61,018 nt of DNA from Desulfarculales bacterium (GTDB taxonomy: Bacteria > Desulfobacterota > Desulfarculia > Desulfarculales > Desulfarculaceae): assembly GCA_031267815.1 (NCBI GenBank), contig JAIRYI010000080.1:1-61018 (forward strand). Reading direction: 5' to 3'. Positions 42,566 to 50,657 of the stretch are shown piece after piece. Position numbers and translations under genes: made by a program. The notes beneath the pieces were generated by a model. The model saw nothing but the letters and a program-made list of their open reading frames with translations. It made no database searches and was not told where the DNA came from. Within the stretch, counting starts at the first letter, position 1. Every line of letters starts with the position of its first letter.

Positions 42566-43392
42566 TGGACTTGGATGGCCTGGTTTACGATTTCCGGCTG
42601 GGCTATGTCCGGGCCGGAAGGCAGGGCGGTTTTGCGGTATTGGGAGCTGACCGCGCGCCGGACCGCCGCATAGTCACCCTGGGAGGCACGGAGGGCTGGG
42701 CTTCCCGCCTGTATGAGCGCTTTGGCCGGAAAAGGCAGATATATGACGGCTCCACTGAGGGCTACACCTCGGCCCAGGAGTTGACCATGTTGCTGCGCGA
42801 TGGGCTTTTGCTGAATCCGGAGATGGTGTTATGCTATTCCTGTTTTTATAACTTTGCCTATAAATTGGGCTTTGTGGGCGATAAACGTTATGCGCCGCTA
42901 TTGGGTGACCGCCCTTTCACCACCCCAGGACAAATCGCCTTTTATGAGAAGATTACCGCCCGTTTCGGTTTGGGAAACAACAGAGTGTATTACGGCGAGA
43001 AAAACGCTGTGCCGGCCTGGGAATACTGGATTGAGCAGCAGAGCCGCATCCACTGTCTGTGCCAGGAGTTTGGCATACGGCATCTCGCTTTCCTGCAGCC
43101 CTGCGCTTTCTCCGGAGAGTATCAGCGAAGCGCGGAGGAAAACGAAAAACTCCGCCGGCTTTATGACGTCACCCCGGAGGAATTATCCGCCTTTGCCGCG
43201 CTTTTTCAAAAACAGTATGCCGCCGCCTCCCAAGCCGCGCGGGATTGCGGGTATATTTTTGACCTGGCCGGGCTGTTCGACGGTGAAAGCGGCGTTTACA
43301 AGGACGCTTGCCGTATCGGCGCGGCCGGCCTGGACAGGATTGTTGACGCTATACTGCCATGCCTTGGGAGCGCGACGCAAAATGAAGCGTAG
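42565..43392 (+). CDS. SGNH-like protein, active site degenerate
   Basis: 275 residues. VTLGGTEGWASRLYERFG occupies the block I (GDS) position with Gly-Thr where the Ser nucleophile would be, and YKDACRIGAAGLDRIVDAI is at the C-terminal block V with Arg in place of the catalytic His. It therefore looks like a non-catalytic or altered member of the SGNH group. Overlaps the preceding and following genes. Partner of the complete SGNH-like protein encoded next. Confidence 0.55.
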   Translation: MDLDGLVYDFRLGYVRAGRQGGFAVLGADRAPDRRIVTLGGTEGWASRLYERFGRKRQIYDGSTEGYTSAQELTMLLRDGLLLNPEMVLCYSCFYNFAYKLGFVGDKRYAPLLGDRPFTTPGQIAFYEKITARFGLGNNRVYYGEKNAVPAWEYWIEQQSRIHCLCQEFGIRHLAFLQPCAFSGEYQRSAEENEKLRRLYDVTPEELSAFAALFQKQYAAASQAARDCGYIFDLAGLFDGESGVYKDACRIGAAGLDRIVDAILPCLGSATQNEA

Positions 43393-44563
43393 TTTTGTAA
43401 TTTTCGAAGACCTGTTGGAACGTCTGGCTTGCCGGCCGGAATTGGATAATATTATCCTGGGCACCGGCGTTATGGCGCGCGATTTGCAGATCAAGCTGCG
43501 CCTGCTGAACCTGAAAGCCCCGTTCCTGGTGGGAGGCAGCGACGACCCGGAAAAGGGTATTTATCACTATTCACGTTTAGCTGAACTGGAATCGGTGGAG
43601 CGGCGCCGCTTTATAGTTTGTTTTGATGTTGATGAGTGGACCCTGATTGCTCCGGCCCAGGCGGCGCTGTATTCAAGACTGGCTGTCACCACCAGCAATC
43701 ACCCGCTCGTTATTCGCTTAACCAGCGAGTCCATCATTTATGAGCGGGCCGGCGAATTCTTCATAGACGCGCATATTCAAAATTTGTTCACCCGCCATAA
43801 CCGTCCTTACGCTGTATATGGAAATCCGGAGCGAAGGCGGTTTAAGATTCATATATTCGGCGATTGTCTGGAGTCAGGCTTGTGTCGCTATCCCCGCTTC
43901 TCATGGCCGGAACTGTTGCGAAACCGGCTGCGCGAACGCGGTTTTGCCGCCGTGGTCTACACCTGGGGACAGCCGGGCGAGTCCAGCGCGGAATGTTTGC
44001 TGCAGTTCCTGCGCGATGGCGTCAACCATAAATTAGATTTATTGATTTTAGGAAAAAACGTCACTGAACTGGATGATCTGCGCAATGCACACTATAATCT
44101 GCTCCCTGTTGTGCAAGGCATCGGCGCCCATCCGTATATTGCTCAATGGCGCGCCGCTTACCGCGGCAAAACTGAAGAGGGGCTGAAACACGACATAGAC
44201 GCGGCTGTTCGCTGGAAAATGCATCACCGTATTTTCCTCGCGCTGGCCAGGCAGATGGGATTTACCTTCTGGAATATCATTATACCCAATGCTTATTCCC
44301 TGCCGGAAGCGCAGGCCCTGAAACTGTCGGGCTTAAGCCCTGGCTATCTGGCGCGAAGGAGGGAGCAGAAAGAAGCCGCGATTGCATCGGTAAATGGAGT
44401 TGGCGTCAAGGATTATACAGACAGTTTCAGCGGCGTGGACAATATTTTCGATATGTTCGCTGATCCTGTCCATTTGACCGACAGCGGCAACGAAATTATC
44501 GCGGAGCGGTGCGCGCGGGATATTTTACGAACCTTTGGCGAAAGAATAAGCGATTATGACTGA
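43382..44563 (+). CDS. SGNH-like protein with GDC motif
   Basis: 393 residues from ATG 43382; a longer frame from 42854 runs inside the previous gene in another phase and is not used. Residues about 15-85 are the Rossmann-like module (NIILGTGVMARDLQIKL), and 155-385 are an SGNH-type domain with IHIFGDCLESGLC and FADPVHLTDSGNEIIAE. The nucleophile position is Cys, as in the protein at 36240, while the Asp-x-x-His is intact. A Cys nucleophile would favour acyl transfer through a thioester. Next to a carrier protein gene (overlap 8 bases), so a transferase role is attractive but unproven. Confidence 0.68.
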   Translation: MKRSFVIFEDLLERLACRPELDNIILGTGVMARDLQIKLRLLNLKAPFLVGGSDDPEKGIYHYSRLAELESVERRRFIVCFDVDEWTLIAPAQAALYSRLAVTTSNHPLVIRLTSESIIYERAGEFFIDAHIQNLFTRHNRPYAVYGNPERRRFKIHIFGDCLESGLCRYPRFSWPELLRNRLRERGFAAVVYTWGQPGESSAECLLQFLRDGVNHKLDLLILGKNVTELDDLRNAHYNLLPVVQGIGAHPYIAQWRAAYRGKTEEGLKHDIDAAVRWKMHHRIFLALARQMGFTFWNIIIPNAYSLPEAQALKLSGLSPGYLARRREQKEAAIASVNGVGVKDYTDSFSGVDNIFDMFADPVHLTDSGNEIIAERCARDILRTFGERISDYD

Positions 44564-44813
44564 GAAATTTGACCTCGATAAACTGCTGGAAGCGCTTATG
44601 GCGGCAAAACCTTTTATCGGCGCGGAGACCTTTTTGAAATCAGAAAATTTATACGGCGAAGGAATCCTGGATTCTTTTGATATTCTGGTCATTGTTGAGG
44701 AACTTTGCAACGCCTATGGAATAGAAATGGACGTTGCGTCTTTTTCCCGCGAGGATTTTATGACCGTTAAAAGCATCCGCGAACTTGTCAAACGCTGCGG
44801 GGGCCGGGTGTAA
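44556..44813 (+). CDS. Acyl/peptidyl carrier protein
   Basis: 85 residues. GEGILDSFDILVIVEEL contains the phosphopantetheine attachment Ser (DSF in place of the usual DSL), followed by the expected helices (FMTVKSIRELVKRCG). Overlaps the GDC protein gene. It likely carries the acyl or aminoacyl group activated by the ligase at 38175, in a DltA/DltC-like division of labour. A 6-bp GC hairpin at 44848-44862 separates it from the convergent RACo gene. Confidence 0.8.
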   Translation: MTEKFDLDKLLEALMAAKPFIGAETFLKSENLYGEGILDSFDILVIVEELCNAYGIEMDVASFSREDFMTVKSIRELVKRCGGRV

Positions 44814-44874
44814 TTCCGCGTCTTTTCTCATGCCTTGCACTGACACGGGGCGGTTGCCGCCCGTTAACGCGGGA

Positions 44875-46758
44875 TCATCCGCCAAAATTATTTTTCAGCC
44901 GCCGCCAGGTTTTGGGAAATAATTCCTCCGCCTGGGTATGAGGGAAAAATAAAGCGGCGGTATAGTTGGCCATGTAAAGCGGCTGTTCCGCCAGCTCCAG
45001 TGAAGTTATGCCGGCTTTGACGCGTTCGGCGGCACAGATGCGGCCGGTACTCAATGCCGCCAGACGCGCGCCGGATAAAGAGCTGTTGCCCACATAGCGG
45101 AATTTTTCCACAGGCAGTTCAGGCAGCAGGCCAATGGTGACGGCATGCTCCAAATTGAGGGAATTGCCAAAACTGCCGGCCAGAATAATCTGTTCAACAT
45201 CGCTGAAGCGCAGGCCCACCGTCCCCAGCAGAGTGGCGTAAGCCGCATACATGGCCCCTTTGGCGCGCAACAGATTTTGAATATCAGCCTCTGTGACGAC
45301 AACAGGGCCATAACCGTCATGACCATCATGATCATCATGACCGTCCTCTCCCCACTGCAACACATATTCCAGTCCGCCTTCCCCTTCCCGCAGGCGCTTC
45401 GCGCCCCGTTGCTGGTTAAGGCGGCCGCCTGGCTCCAAAATGCCTGTTTGCAGCAGGTGGCTTAACAAAGCCAGCAAACCGGAGCCGCATATACCCCTGG
45501 CTCTTCCTCCTCCCAGCACGGTCAAGACCGGTTCATCTTCAGGCCTTGAGAGCCTGAAATCAATAATAGCGCCGGGAGCGAAATTCATGCCCATGCTGAT
45601 GCCGCCGCCTTCAAAAGCCGGGCCGGCGCTGGCTGCCGCCGCCATCATCCACTGATTGTTGCCCAGCGCCACTTCGCCGTTAGTGCCCAGGTCAATGAAC
45701 AGGGTCAGAGCCTCGCTCTGATGCATTTCCGCAGCCATAATCCCCGCCACGATATCTCCACCCACATAAGCGGAAACCGCCGGCATTAACATCACCGGAG
45801 CATGAGGGCAGACCGCCAGACCCAACTGGCCGGCCTGCATAAGGGGGAAATTTTCAGCGGCCGGCACATAAGGCGCCAGACGCAGATAGCGGCAATTCAG
45901 ACCCTGCAGTAAATGGCTCATAACCGTATTGCCGGCCAGGCTGACCAGCTTTATTTCCTCACCGGCGCGTCCCAAAGCGCGCAGTAAAGGCTCCAGCAGC
46001 TGATTGATGGAGGCAACCGCCGCCTTTTGCTGAAATTCATACCCTCGGGGCTTGTTGGCGGCAATAATACGGCTTATGACATCCTCTCCCTGCTGTAGAT
46101 TGGGGCCGGCCATACCTCCCAGTATTTTACCGTCGCTTAAATCAAGTAATTCCAGCCAGACGCTGGTAGTGCCCAGATCAACCGCCAGAGCCAGGGGATT
46201 GGGGCTTTCCAGGGGGACAATATCCACCAGACGCCCGTTCATCACCGTAACCTGGATTTGCCATTCCAATTCCCGCAAACGGCGGGGCAACTGGGCCAAC
46301 TGGCTGGCCTCAATCTCCAAATCTAAACAATTATGCCTGCTTAAAGCTTGACGGAGACGGCTCAAGTCGCTCTGTTTATCATCAGCATGGGGAGGAGTAA
46401 GCCGCAGGCGGTAAATGAGCAGAGGCGGGTCGGCGGGGAAAAAATCTGAAGTCATCACATCAGAAACAGCGGGACCCGGAGGCAAGGGGAGCAGACCGGT
46501 CAAAGGCGGCGCTATCCTGACCGTAAGCGGACCCTCAATCTGTTTCCGGCAGGCCAGAACTTTTTCCCAATCGCCTCCCTCAAGTCGGTTATCTTCCAGC
46601 CCCTCGCGTATTTCCACCTGACAGCGGCCACAGGTCCCCTCGCCTCCGCAGGGAGCCGGCAGCCACAGCCCGGCCCTGGCGGCTGCCTCCAGAACAGTGG
46701 CACCTTCTTCTACTTCTGTTTTAAGGTCGCTGTCAGCGAATCTGACCGGAACAGGCAT
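44875..46758 (-). CDS. RACo-like ferredoxin/ASKHA activator (DUF4445)
   Basis: 627 residues. A 2Fe-2S ferredoxin domain (CGGEGTCGRC, then Cys in VLACRKQ) is followed by linker and an ASKHA ATPase core (ALAVDLGTTSVWLELLDL, FIDLGTNGEVALG, GICGSGLLALLSHL, ILAGSFGNSL). RACo proteins use ATP to drive electrons onto Co(II) corrinoid proteins and restore the active Co(I) state. A run of His-Asp-Gly repeats (GEDGHDDHDGHDGYGP, about residues 470-485) is inserted in a loop just before the conserved DIQNLLRAKGAMYAAY; it is coded by a short repeated DNA motif and may bind metal or vary in length. Starts 10 bases after the MBL gene. Confidence 0.88.
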   Translation of the reverse strand: MPVPVRFADSDLKTEVEEGATVLEAAARAGLWLPAPCGGEGTCGRCQVEIREGLEDNRLEGGDWEKVLACRKQIEGPLTVRIAPPLTGLLPLPPGPAVSDVMTSDFFPADPPLLIYRLRLTPPHADDKQSDLSRLRQALSRHNCLDLEIEASQLAQLPRRLRELEWQIQVTVMNGRLVDIVPLESPNPLALAVDLGTTSVWLELLDLSDGKILGGMAGPNLQQGEDVISRIIAANKPRGYEFQQKAAVASINQLLEPLLRALGRAGEEIKLVSLAGNTVMSHLLQGLNCRYLRLAPYVPAAENFPLMQAGQLGLAVCPHAPVMLMPAVSAYVGGDIVAGIMAAEMHQSEALTLFIDLGTNGEVALGNNQWMMAAAASAGPAFEGGGISMGMNFAPGAIIDFRLSRPEDEPVLTVLGGGRARGICGSGLLALLSHLLQTGILEPGGRLNQQRGAKRLREGEGGLEYVLQWGEDGHDDHDGHDGYGPVVVTEADIQNLLRAKGAMYAAYATLLGTVGLRFSDVEQIILAGSFGNSLNLEHAVTIGLLPELPVEKFRYVGNSSLSGARLAALSTGRICAAERVKAGITSLELAEQPLYMANYTAALFFPHTQAEELFPKTWRRLKNNFGG

Positions 46759-46768
46759 GGATTTAAAG

Positions 46769-47416
46769 CTATTTTTCCGCTGTCAACAGTCTGGCCGCGA
46801 CTTTGCCCTGTAATTGGCGGGCAAAATATTCGGCGTCATCCGCGCTGCCGACAATCGAGCCATAGTGCATGGGAACAGCCACAGAAGGATTTATGGCCAG
46901 CGCGGCCAGCGCGGCTTCTTCCGCGGTCATTACATAAGTTCCGGAAACCGGCAGCAGGGCAATATCGGTTCTGACGGTTTTCATCTCCGGGATGAAATCG
47001 GCGTCACCGGCATGATAATAAGTTATCCCTTCTATCTCCACTAGATAGCCTACCCAGTTCTTGGCTCGGGGATGGAAATCTTTGTTGATATTATAAGCCG
47101 GCGTTGCTTTGATTTTCACTGCATCCAGAACTAATTCATCGCCCGGCCTGACTGCCTTGACTTTGCCGCCGCCAAGGAGAGCGGCCACGCTTTCCGGCGC
47201 CACGACAGTGGTATTCTCATTTCTGATCAAAGCTGCGTCTTCAGGGGAATAATGATCAAAATGATCGTGGGTCAGCAATAACAGCCAGGCGGCCGGTTTA
47301 TCGCCGGTCAGACGAAAAGGATCAATATACACCGGGCCGGGCGCGGAATTTATACAAAAACCAGCGTGGCCCAACCAGTGCAGAGAAGCCAAAGCCTGTT
47401 CCAGTCCGGGTTCCAT
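46769..47416 (-). CDS. MBL-fold metal-dependent hydrolase (UPF0173-like)
   Basis: 215 residues. Metallo-beta-lactamase fold with the HxHxDH motif LTHDHFDHYSPED, later HAGDADFIPEM and VPMHYGSIVGSADDA. Short members of this family often work as general hydrolases of unknown substrate. Encoded upstream of the RACo-like gene in the same direction, so the two are probably cotranscribed. Confidence 0.85.
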   Translation of the reverse strand: MEPGLEQALASLHWLGHAGFCINSAPGPVYIDPFRLTGDKPAAWLLLLTHDHFDHYSPEDAALIRNENTTVVAPESVAALLGGGKVKAVRPGDELVLDAVKIKATPAYNINKDFHPRAKNWVGYLVEIEGITYYHAGDADFIPEMKTVRTDIALLPVSGTYVMTAEEAALAALAINPSVAVPMHYGSIVGSADDAEYFARQLQGKVAARLLTAEK

Positions 47417-47475
47417 AACTCACTCCTTAAATTACAGCCAATTCACCGTTCGTTCAGCGTCCGGAGTCCATTGCC

Positions 47476-47673
47476 TTATGAAATGACTTCCAAAAACACT
47501 TTATGTTGCAGCAGCGACATATTTTTTATCCGTCCGGCCAGGAACTTCTGCTCACCGTAAACGGATATCAGACGCAATTGGCCTCCTGGACACGGCTCAA
47601 TTACATCAACCTCAGCCAGATAGAGTTCTTCTTTGCCGTCTTCATGCAACAGATAAGCGTCAGCTTCGCACAT
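47476..47673 (-). CDS. cooT: CooT-family nickel-binding protein
   Basis: 65 residues, the normal size. MCEADAYLLHEDGKEELYL keeps the metal-binding Cys at position 2; ISVYGEQKFLAGRIKNMSLL matches the family core. CooT is a small nickel protein associated with CO dehydrogenase maturation. Overlaps the DUF3842 gene by 14 bases. Its presence suggests CODH/ACS in this organism. Confidence 0.85.
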   Translation of the reverse strand: MCEADAYLLHEDGKEELYLAEVDVIEPCPGGQLRLISVYGEQKFLAGRIKNMSLLQHKVFLEVIS

Positions 47674-48085
47674 TGCCGGTGATTTCCTTTAAAAAATTTT
47701 TAACAATATATTCAACCAAATGGGGCAGAGGTTCATCACTCAGCCCTACCAAAAAAGCATTTTCCTGATTATGGGGAAGCAAAATTTTGCGCGCCGGGGA
47801 GGATGATACCGCTGTGGCCATGGCCGGAGTAACCTCGCCCAGCATGCCCTGGGCCATGACAATGCTCAAAGGGCCAATTATCACATCAGCCTGAGCCGCG
47901 TTCCAGATGACCGCATTTTCCCCGCTTGCCCCTCTGTTGGCATTGGCCTTCATCATGGCGGCGGTGGCAATAGCATTGGTGCCCAGAGCTATCAATTCAA
48001 TCTGTTCGCGGAATTCTTCTCTCAGCCGTTTTATGATCAGGCTGCCAATGCCCCCGCCCTGACCGTCGATCACACATATGCGCAA
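47660..48085 (-). CDS. DUF3842 family protein
   Basis: 141 residues. MRICVIDGQGGGIGSLIIKR is a Gly-rich nucleotide-type loop and ELIALGTNAIATAAMMKANA the second conserved block; DVIIGPLSIVMAQGMLGE and KILLPHNQENAFLVG complete the family. Function is unknown, but it is often encoded beside cooT in anaerobes with CO dehydrogenase. First gene of this minus-strand unit, divergent from the nifB-like operon. Confidence 0.83.
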   Translation of the reverse strand: MRICVIDGQGGGIGSLIIKRLREEFREQIELIALGTNAIATAAMMKANANRGASGENAVIWNAAQADVIIGPLSIVMAQGMLGEVTPAMATAVSSSPARKILLPHNQENAFLVGLSDEPLPHLVEYIVKNFLKEITGNVRS

Positions 48086-48178
48086 TGCTTTCCTCTCTTG
48101 GATCCAATGGGTTGAGTATAATTTTACCCCAAAACCGTGAGAAAACGACTTGCGGTGGCCGGCGGCGGGGATAACCGG

Positions 48179-48198
48179 GTATTAATTTTGTATTAATT
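48179..48198. promoter_or_regulatory. Tandem GTATTAATT repeats, possible operator
   Basis: GTATTAATT at 48179-48187 and 48190-48198, spaced 11 bases, one helical turn. They lie between the divergent DUF3842 and nifB-like genes. Spacing fits a dimeric regulator site. A hairpin (CATAAACCG/CGGTTTATG, 48210-48236) follows. Confidence 0.4.
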
Positions 48199-48275
48199 CC
48201 AACATATTTCATAAACCGTTGCAGAGGCGGTTTATGAGGGGAGGCCAAAATAATTTTAAGGATTTAAAAAAGAGC

Positions 48276-48304
48276 TTGCTTTTTGCGGAAATATTATATA
48301 TAAA
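48276..48304 (+). promoter_or_regulatory. Promoter of the nifB-like operon
   Basis: TTGCTT at 48276-48281, 17-base spacer, TATAAA at 48299-48304, about 48 bases before the ATG at 48352, which has AAGGAGG upstream. No NifA or sigma54 site is seen, in keeping with a role other than classical nitrogen fixation. Confidence 0.55.
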
Positions 48305-48351
48305 ACCTATATGTTTAGTATGATATATGAGAAGTAAGGAGGATTTCATCC

Positions 48352-49212
48352 ATGCAGGCGCCGTACTTGCATCCCTGCTTTAACCGCGAGTGCCCCTCCC
48401 CGGCGGGGCGCATTCATTTACCGGTAAGCCCGTCCTGCAATATCCGCTGCCGCTTTTGCGCCCGCGGCCTTAGCCGGCGTTCTGCCCGGCCGGGCAACGC
48501 CGCCCGGGTGACCAGTCCGGATGAGGCGCTGCAAATTCTGGGGCGCGCTCTGCGCATATGCCCTGAACTTCAGGTTGTGGGAGTGGCCGGTCCGGGAGAC
48601 CCGCTGGCCAGCGGCCACGCCCTGGAAACATTGACCCGGGCCCATGAACTCTATCCTGAGTTGCTCACCTGTCTTAGCACCAATGGCCTGGCCTTGGGGG
48701 AATATTTGCCTTTGCTGATTGGGGGGGCCGGTTTAAAGACTATTACCGTAACCGTCAATGCGGTGAATCCGCAAATATTGAGCCGCCTGTGCGCCGGGAT
48801 AGTATGGCGGGGCCGTCTCCTGGAGGGCAGACAAGCCGGTGAGCGTTTAATTAATGCCCAGATGGAAGGCATACAGTCCGCCCGTATTTCCGGCCTTTTT
48901 GTAAAAGTAAATATGGTGCTGGTAGCAGGCGTAAATGATCGCCATGTGGAGGAGGTGGCCCGCAGCGTCGCTTCCTGGGGAGCATCATTCATCAACATAA
49001 TTCCCCTTTTGCCCGCGGCCGAATTTGCCGGCGCCGCTCCTCCCTCCGGGGAAATGATTGAGCGGGCGATTGCCGGGGCGGAGCGTTTTATTGCGGTAAT
49101 GCGCCATTGCCGCCGCTGCCGGGCTGACGCCTGCGGAATTCCCGGAGTGAGTGATTTTGCTCCTGAACTGTACGGTAATTTTCGTCAACTGGATACTTTT
49201 TCCCATGGCTGA
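48352..49212 (+). CDS. nifB: NifB-like radical SAM cofactor synthase
   Basis: 286 residues. HPCFNRE and GRIHLPVSPSCNIRCRFC match the NifB N-terminus including the radical SAM CNIRCRFC; the C-terminal MRHCRRCRADACGIPG matches the cluster-binding HCxxCRADA motif. NifB builds the carbide-containing NifB-co/L-cluster used by nitrogenases and some nitrogenase-like enzymes. Its presence shows that the adjacent D/K-like proteins probably hold such a cofactor. The NifX-like domain often fused to NifB is here a separate, overlapping gene. AAGGAGG precedes the ATG. Confidence 0.88.
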   Translation: MQAPYLHPCFNRECPSPAGRIHLPVSPSCNIRCRFCARGLSRRSARPGNAARVTSPDEALQILGRALRICPELQVVGVAGPGDPLASGHALETLTRAHELYPELLTCLSTNGLALGEYLPLLIGGAGLKTITVTVNAVNPQILSRLCAGIVWRGRLLEGRQAGERLINAQMEGIQSARISGLFVKVNMVLVAGVNDRHVEEVARSVASWGASFINIIPLLPAAEFAGAAPPSGEMIERAIAGAERFIAVMRHCRRCRADACGIPGVSDFAPELYGNFRQLDTFSHG

Positions 49213-49573
49213 TTTTTTGCCTTCATTTCCTGCGCGGGTGGCTGTAGCCAGCAAAGACGGCTTCTCAATTGACGAATGTTTCGGCAGGGCGGGGCAGTAC
49301 CGTATTTATGAAGCCTGCGCCGAAGGTTATCGCTTGGCGGAAATCAGACCCGGCATTATGCCTTGCCGGCAGCAATGCCGCGATGACGCGGCAATGACCC
49401 GGGCGGCGGACCTGCTGGCTGACTGCGACCTGGTATTGGCCGGACGCATCGGCCCACAGGCCTTGCGTCAATTAAAAAAAAGAGGCGTCCTGGGGCTGGC
49501 GGTTAATCTGAAAATAGGAGACGCCCTGGAACGCCTGCGGCGGCGGGACGCCCGCTCTAAAGGCGCTTTTTAA
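49205..49573 (+). CDS. NifX/NafY-like cofactor-binding protein
   Basis: 122 residues from ATG 49205, overlapping the nifB stop by eight bases (a longer frame from 49151 lies inside nifB). RVAVASKDGFSIDECFGRAGQYRIYE and CDLVLAGRIGPQALRQLKKRG fit the dinitrogenase iron-molybdenum cofactor binding domain (NifX, NafY, NifB C-terminal). It likely carries the cofactor from NifB to the D/K-like proteins. Confidence 0.82.
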   Translation: MADFLPSFPARVAVASKDGFSIDECFGRAGQYRIYEACAEGYRLAEIRPGIMPCRQQCRDDAAMTRAADLLADCDLVLAGRIGPQALRQLKKRGVLGLAVNLKIGDALERLRRRDARSKGAF

Positions 49574-49590
49574 AGTGAAGCGAGTCCCTC

Positions 49591-49613
49591 ATAAATCACC
49601 TCCGGGTAATTTA
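49591..49613. repeat. Intergenic hairpin repeat, degenerate copy
   Basis: ATAAATCACC-tcc-GGGTAATTTAT, a one-mismatch relative of the hairpin at 23244-23270, between the nifX-like and nifH-like genes. A tandem AACTCCAGTAAAGG repeat follows at about 49621-49648. Confidence 0.5.
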
Positions 49614-49661
49614 TTGCAATGAACTCCAGTAAAGGAACTCCAGTAAAGGAAAAACATACAA

Positions 49662-50537
49662 ATGGGAAAAGATATTAAACAGATTGCCATTTACGGCAAA
49701 GGCGGTATCGGCAAATCCACTACTTCATCCAACATCAGCGCCGCGCTGGCCAAGTTGGGCTGCCGGGTCATGCAGGTGGGCTGCGACCCCAAGAGCGACT
49801 CCACCAACACTTTGCGCGACGGCAAATATATCCCCACTGTTTTGGATACCTTGAGGGCCAAAGGCAAAGTCAGGGCAGACGAAATTGTTTTTGAAGGATT
49901 TAACGGCGTTTACTGCGTGGAGGCCGGCGGCCCGGCTCCCGGCGTGGGCTGCGCCGGACGAGGCATCATAACCGCGGTGGAACAGCTTAAAATTCTTAAG
50001 GTGTTTGAGGATCTCAATATTGACATAGTGCTTTACGATGTGCTTGGCGATGTGGTGTGCGGCGGCTTTGCCGTACCCATCCGGGAAGGTATTGCCAAAC
50101 ATGTTTTCACTGTGACTTCTTCTGATTTCATGGCTATCTACGCCGCCAACAATTTATTTGCCGGGATTCAGAAGTACAGCGCCAGCGGCGGCGCGCTGCT
50201 GGGAGGGGTTATTGCCAATTCCATCAGCGCTCCTTATTCCAAATCCATTGTTGATGATTTTGCCGCCCGTACCGGCACCAGGGTCATAGAATATGTGCCC
50301 CGTTCCATGACTGTGACCCAAGCTGAACTGCAAGGCAAAACAGTTGTCGAATCCGCCCCTGATTCCGATCAGGCCAAGGTTTACTTACGTCTGGCTCAAA
50401 ATATAGCCAACCATAATCAATCTCAGGCGCCGTCGCCTTTGCCGGTAGCGGAATTACATGAATGGGCCGCAGGCTGGGCCTCGGAATTATTAAAGATGGA
50501 AAGCGGCGAGGTGAGAGAAGCGGCTCATGGTATTTAG
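49662..50537 (+). CDS. NifH-like nitrogenase-type reductase
   Basis: 291 residues. P-loop [14 protein letters not shown], switch [11 protein letters not shown], and the two 4Fe-4S Cys in GVGCAGRGI and [14 protein letters not shown]. It would be a homodimeric ATP-driven electron donor to the D/K-like proteins. The core is close to true NifH ([15 protein letters not shown]), but the region after the second Cys ([19 protein letters not shown]) is of a diverged group. Typical of nitrogenase-like families. Followed by a REP-like hairpin. Confidence 0.85.
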   Translation: MGKDIKQIAIYGKGGIGKSTTSSNISAALAKLGCRVMQVGCDPKSDSTNTLRDGKYIPTVLDTLRAKGKVRADEIVFEGFNGVYCVEAGGPAPGVGCAGRGIITAVEQLKILKVFEDLNIDIVLYDVLGDVVCGGFAVPIREGIAKHVFTVTSSDFMAIYAANNLFAGIQKYSASGGALLGGVIANSISAPYSKSIVDDFAARTGTRVIEYVPRSMTVTQAELQGKTVVESAPDSDQAKVYLRLAQNIANHNQSQAPSPLPVAELHEWAAGWASELLKMESGEVREAAHGI

Positions 50538-50547
50538 AGTTCATTTC

Positions 50548-50572
50548 ATAAATCACCTTCCAGGTGATTTAT
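50548..50572. repeat. Intergenic hairpin repeat, copy 2
   Basis: Perfect 11-bp stem ATAAATCACCT / AGGTGATTTAT with loop TCC, after the nifH-like gene. Same family as 23244-23270. A transcript-stability role between reductase and catalytic genes is possible. Confidence 0.65.
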
Positions 50573-50657
50573 AGGGATCACATCGCCCCAAAGCTTAAGT
50601 TTTGGGCTCGTTCGTTAGAAGTCATTACGGAAACGTTGAGTCATAAGGAGTTTTTTG

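Noticed and set aside
42854-43381. Upstream 176-codon extension of the GDC-motif gene
   Set aside because: It lies in another phase inside the SGNH-like gene at 42565-43392; the ATG at 43382 gives a normal overlap and a sensible N-terminus.
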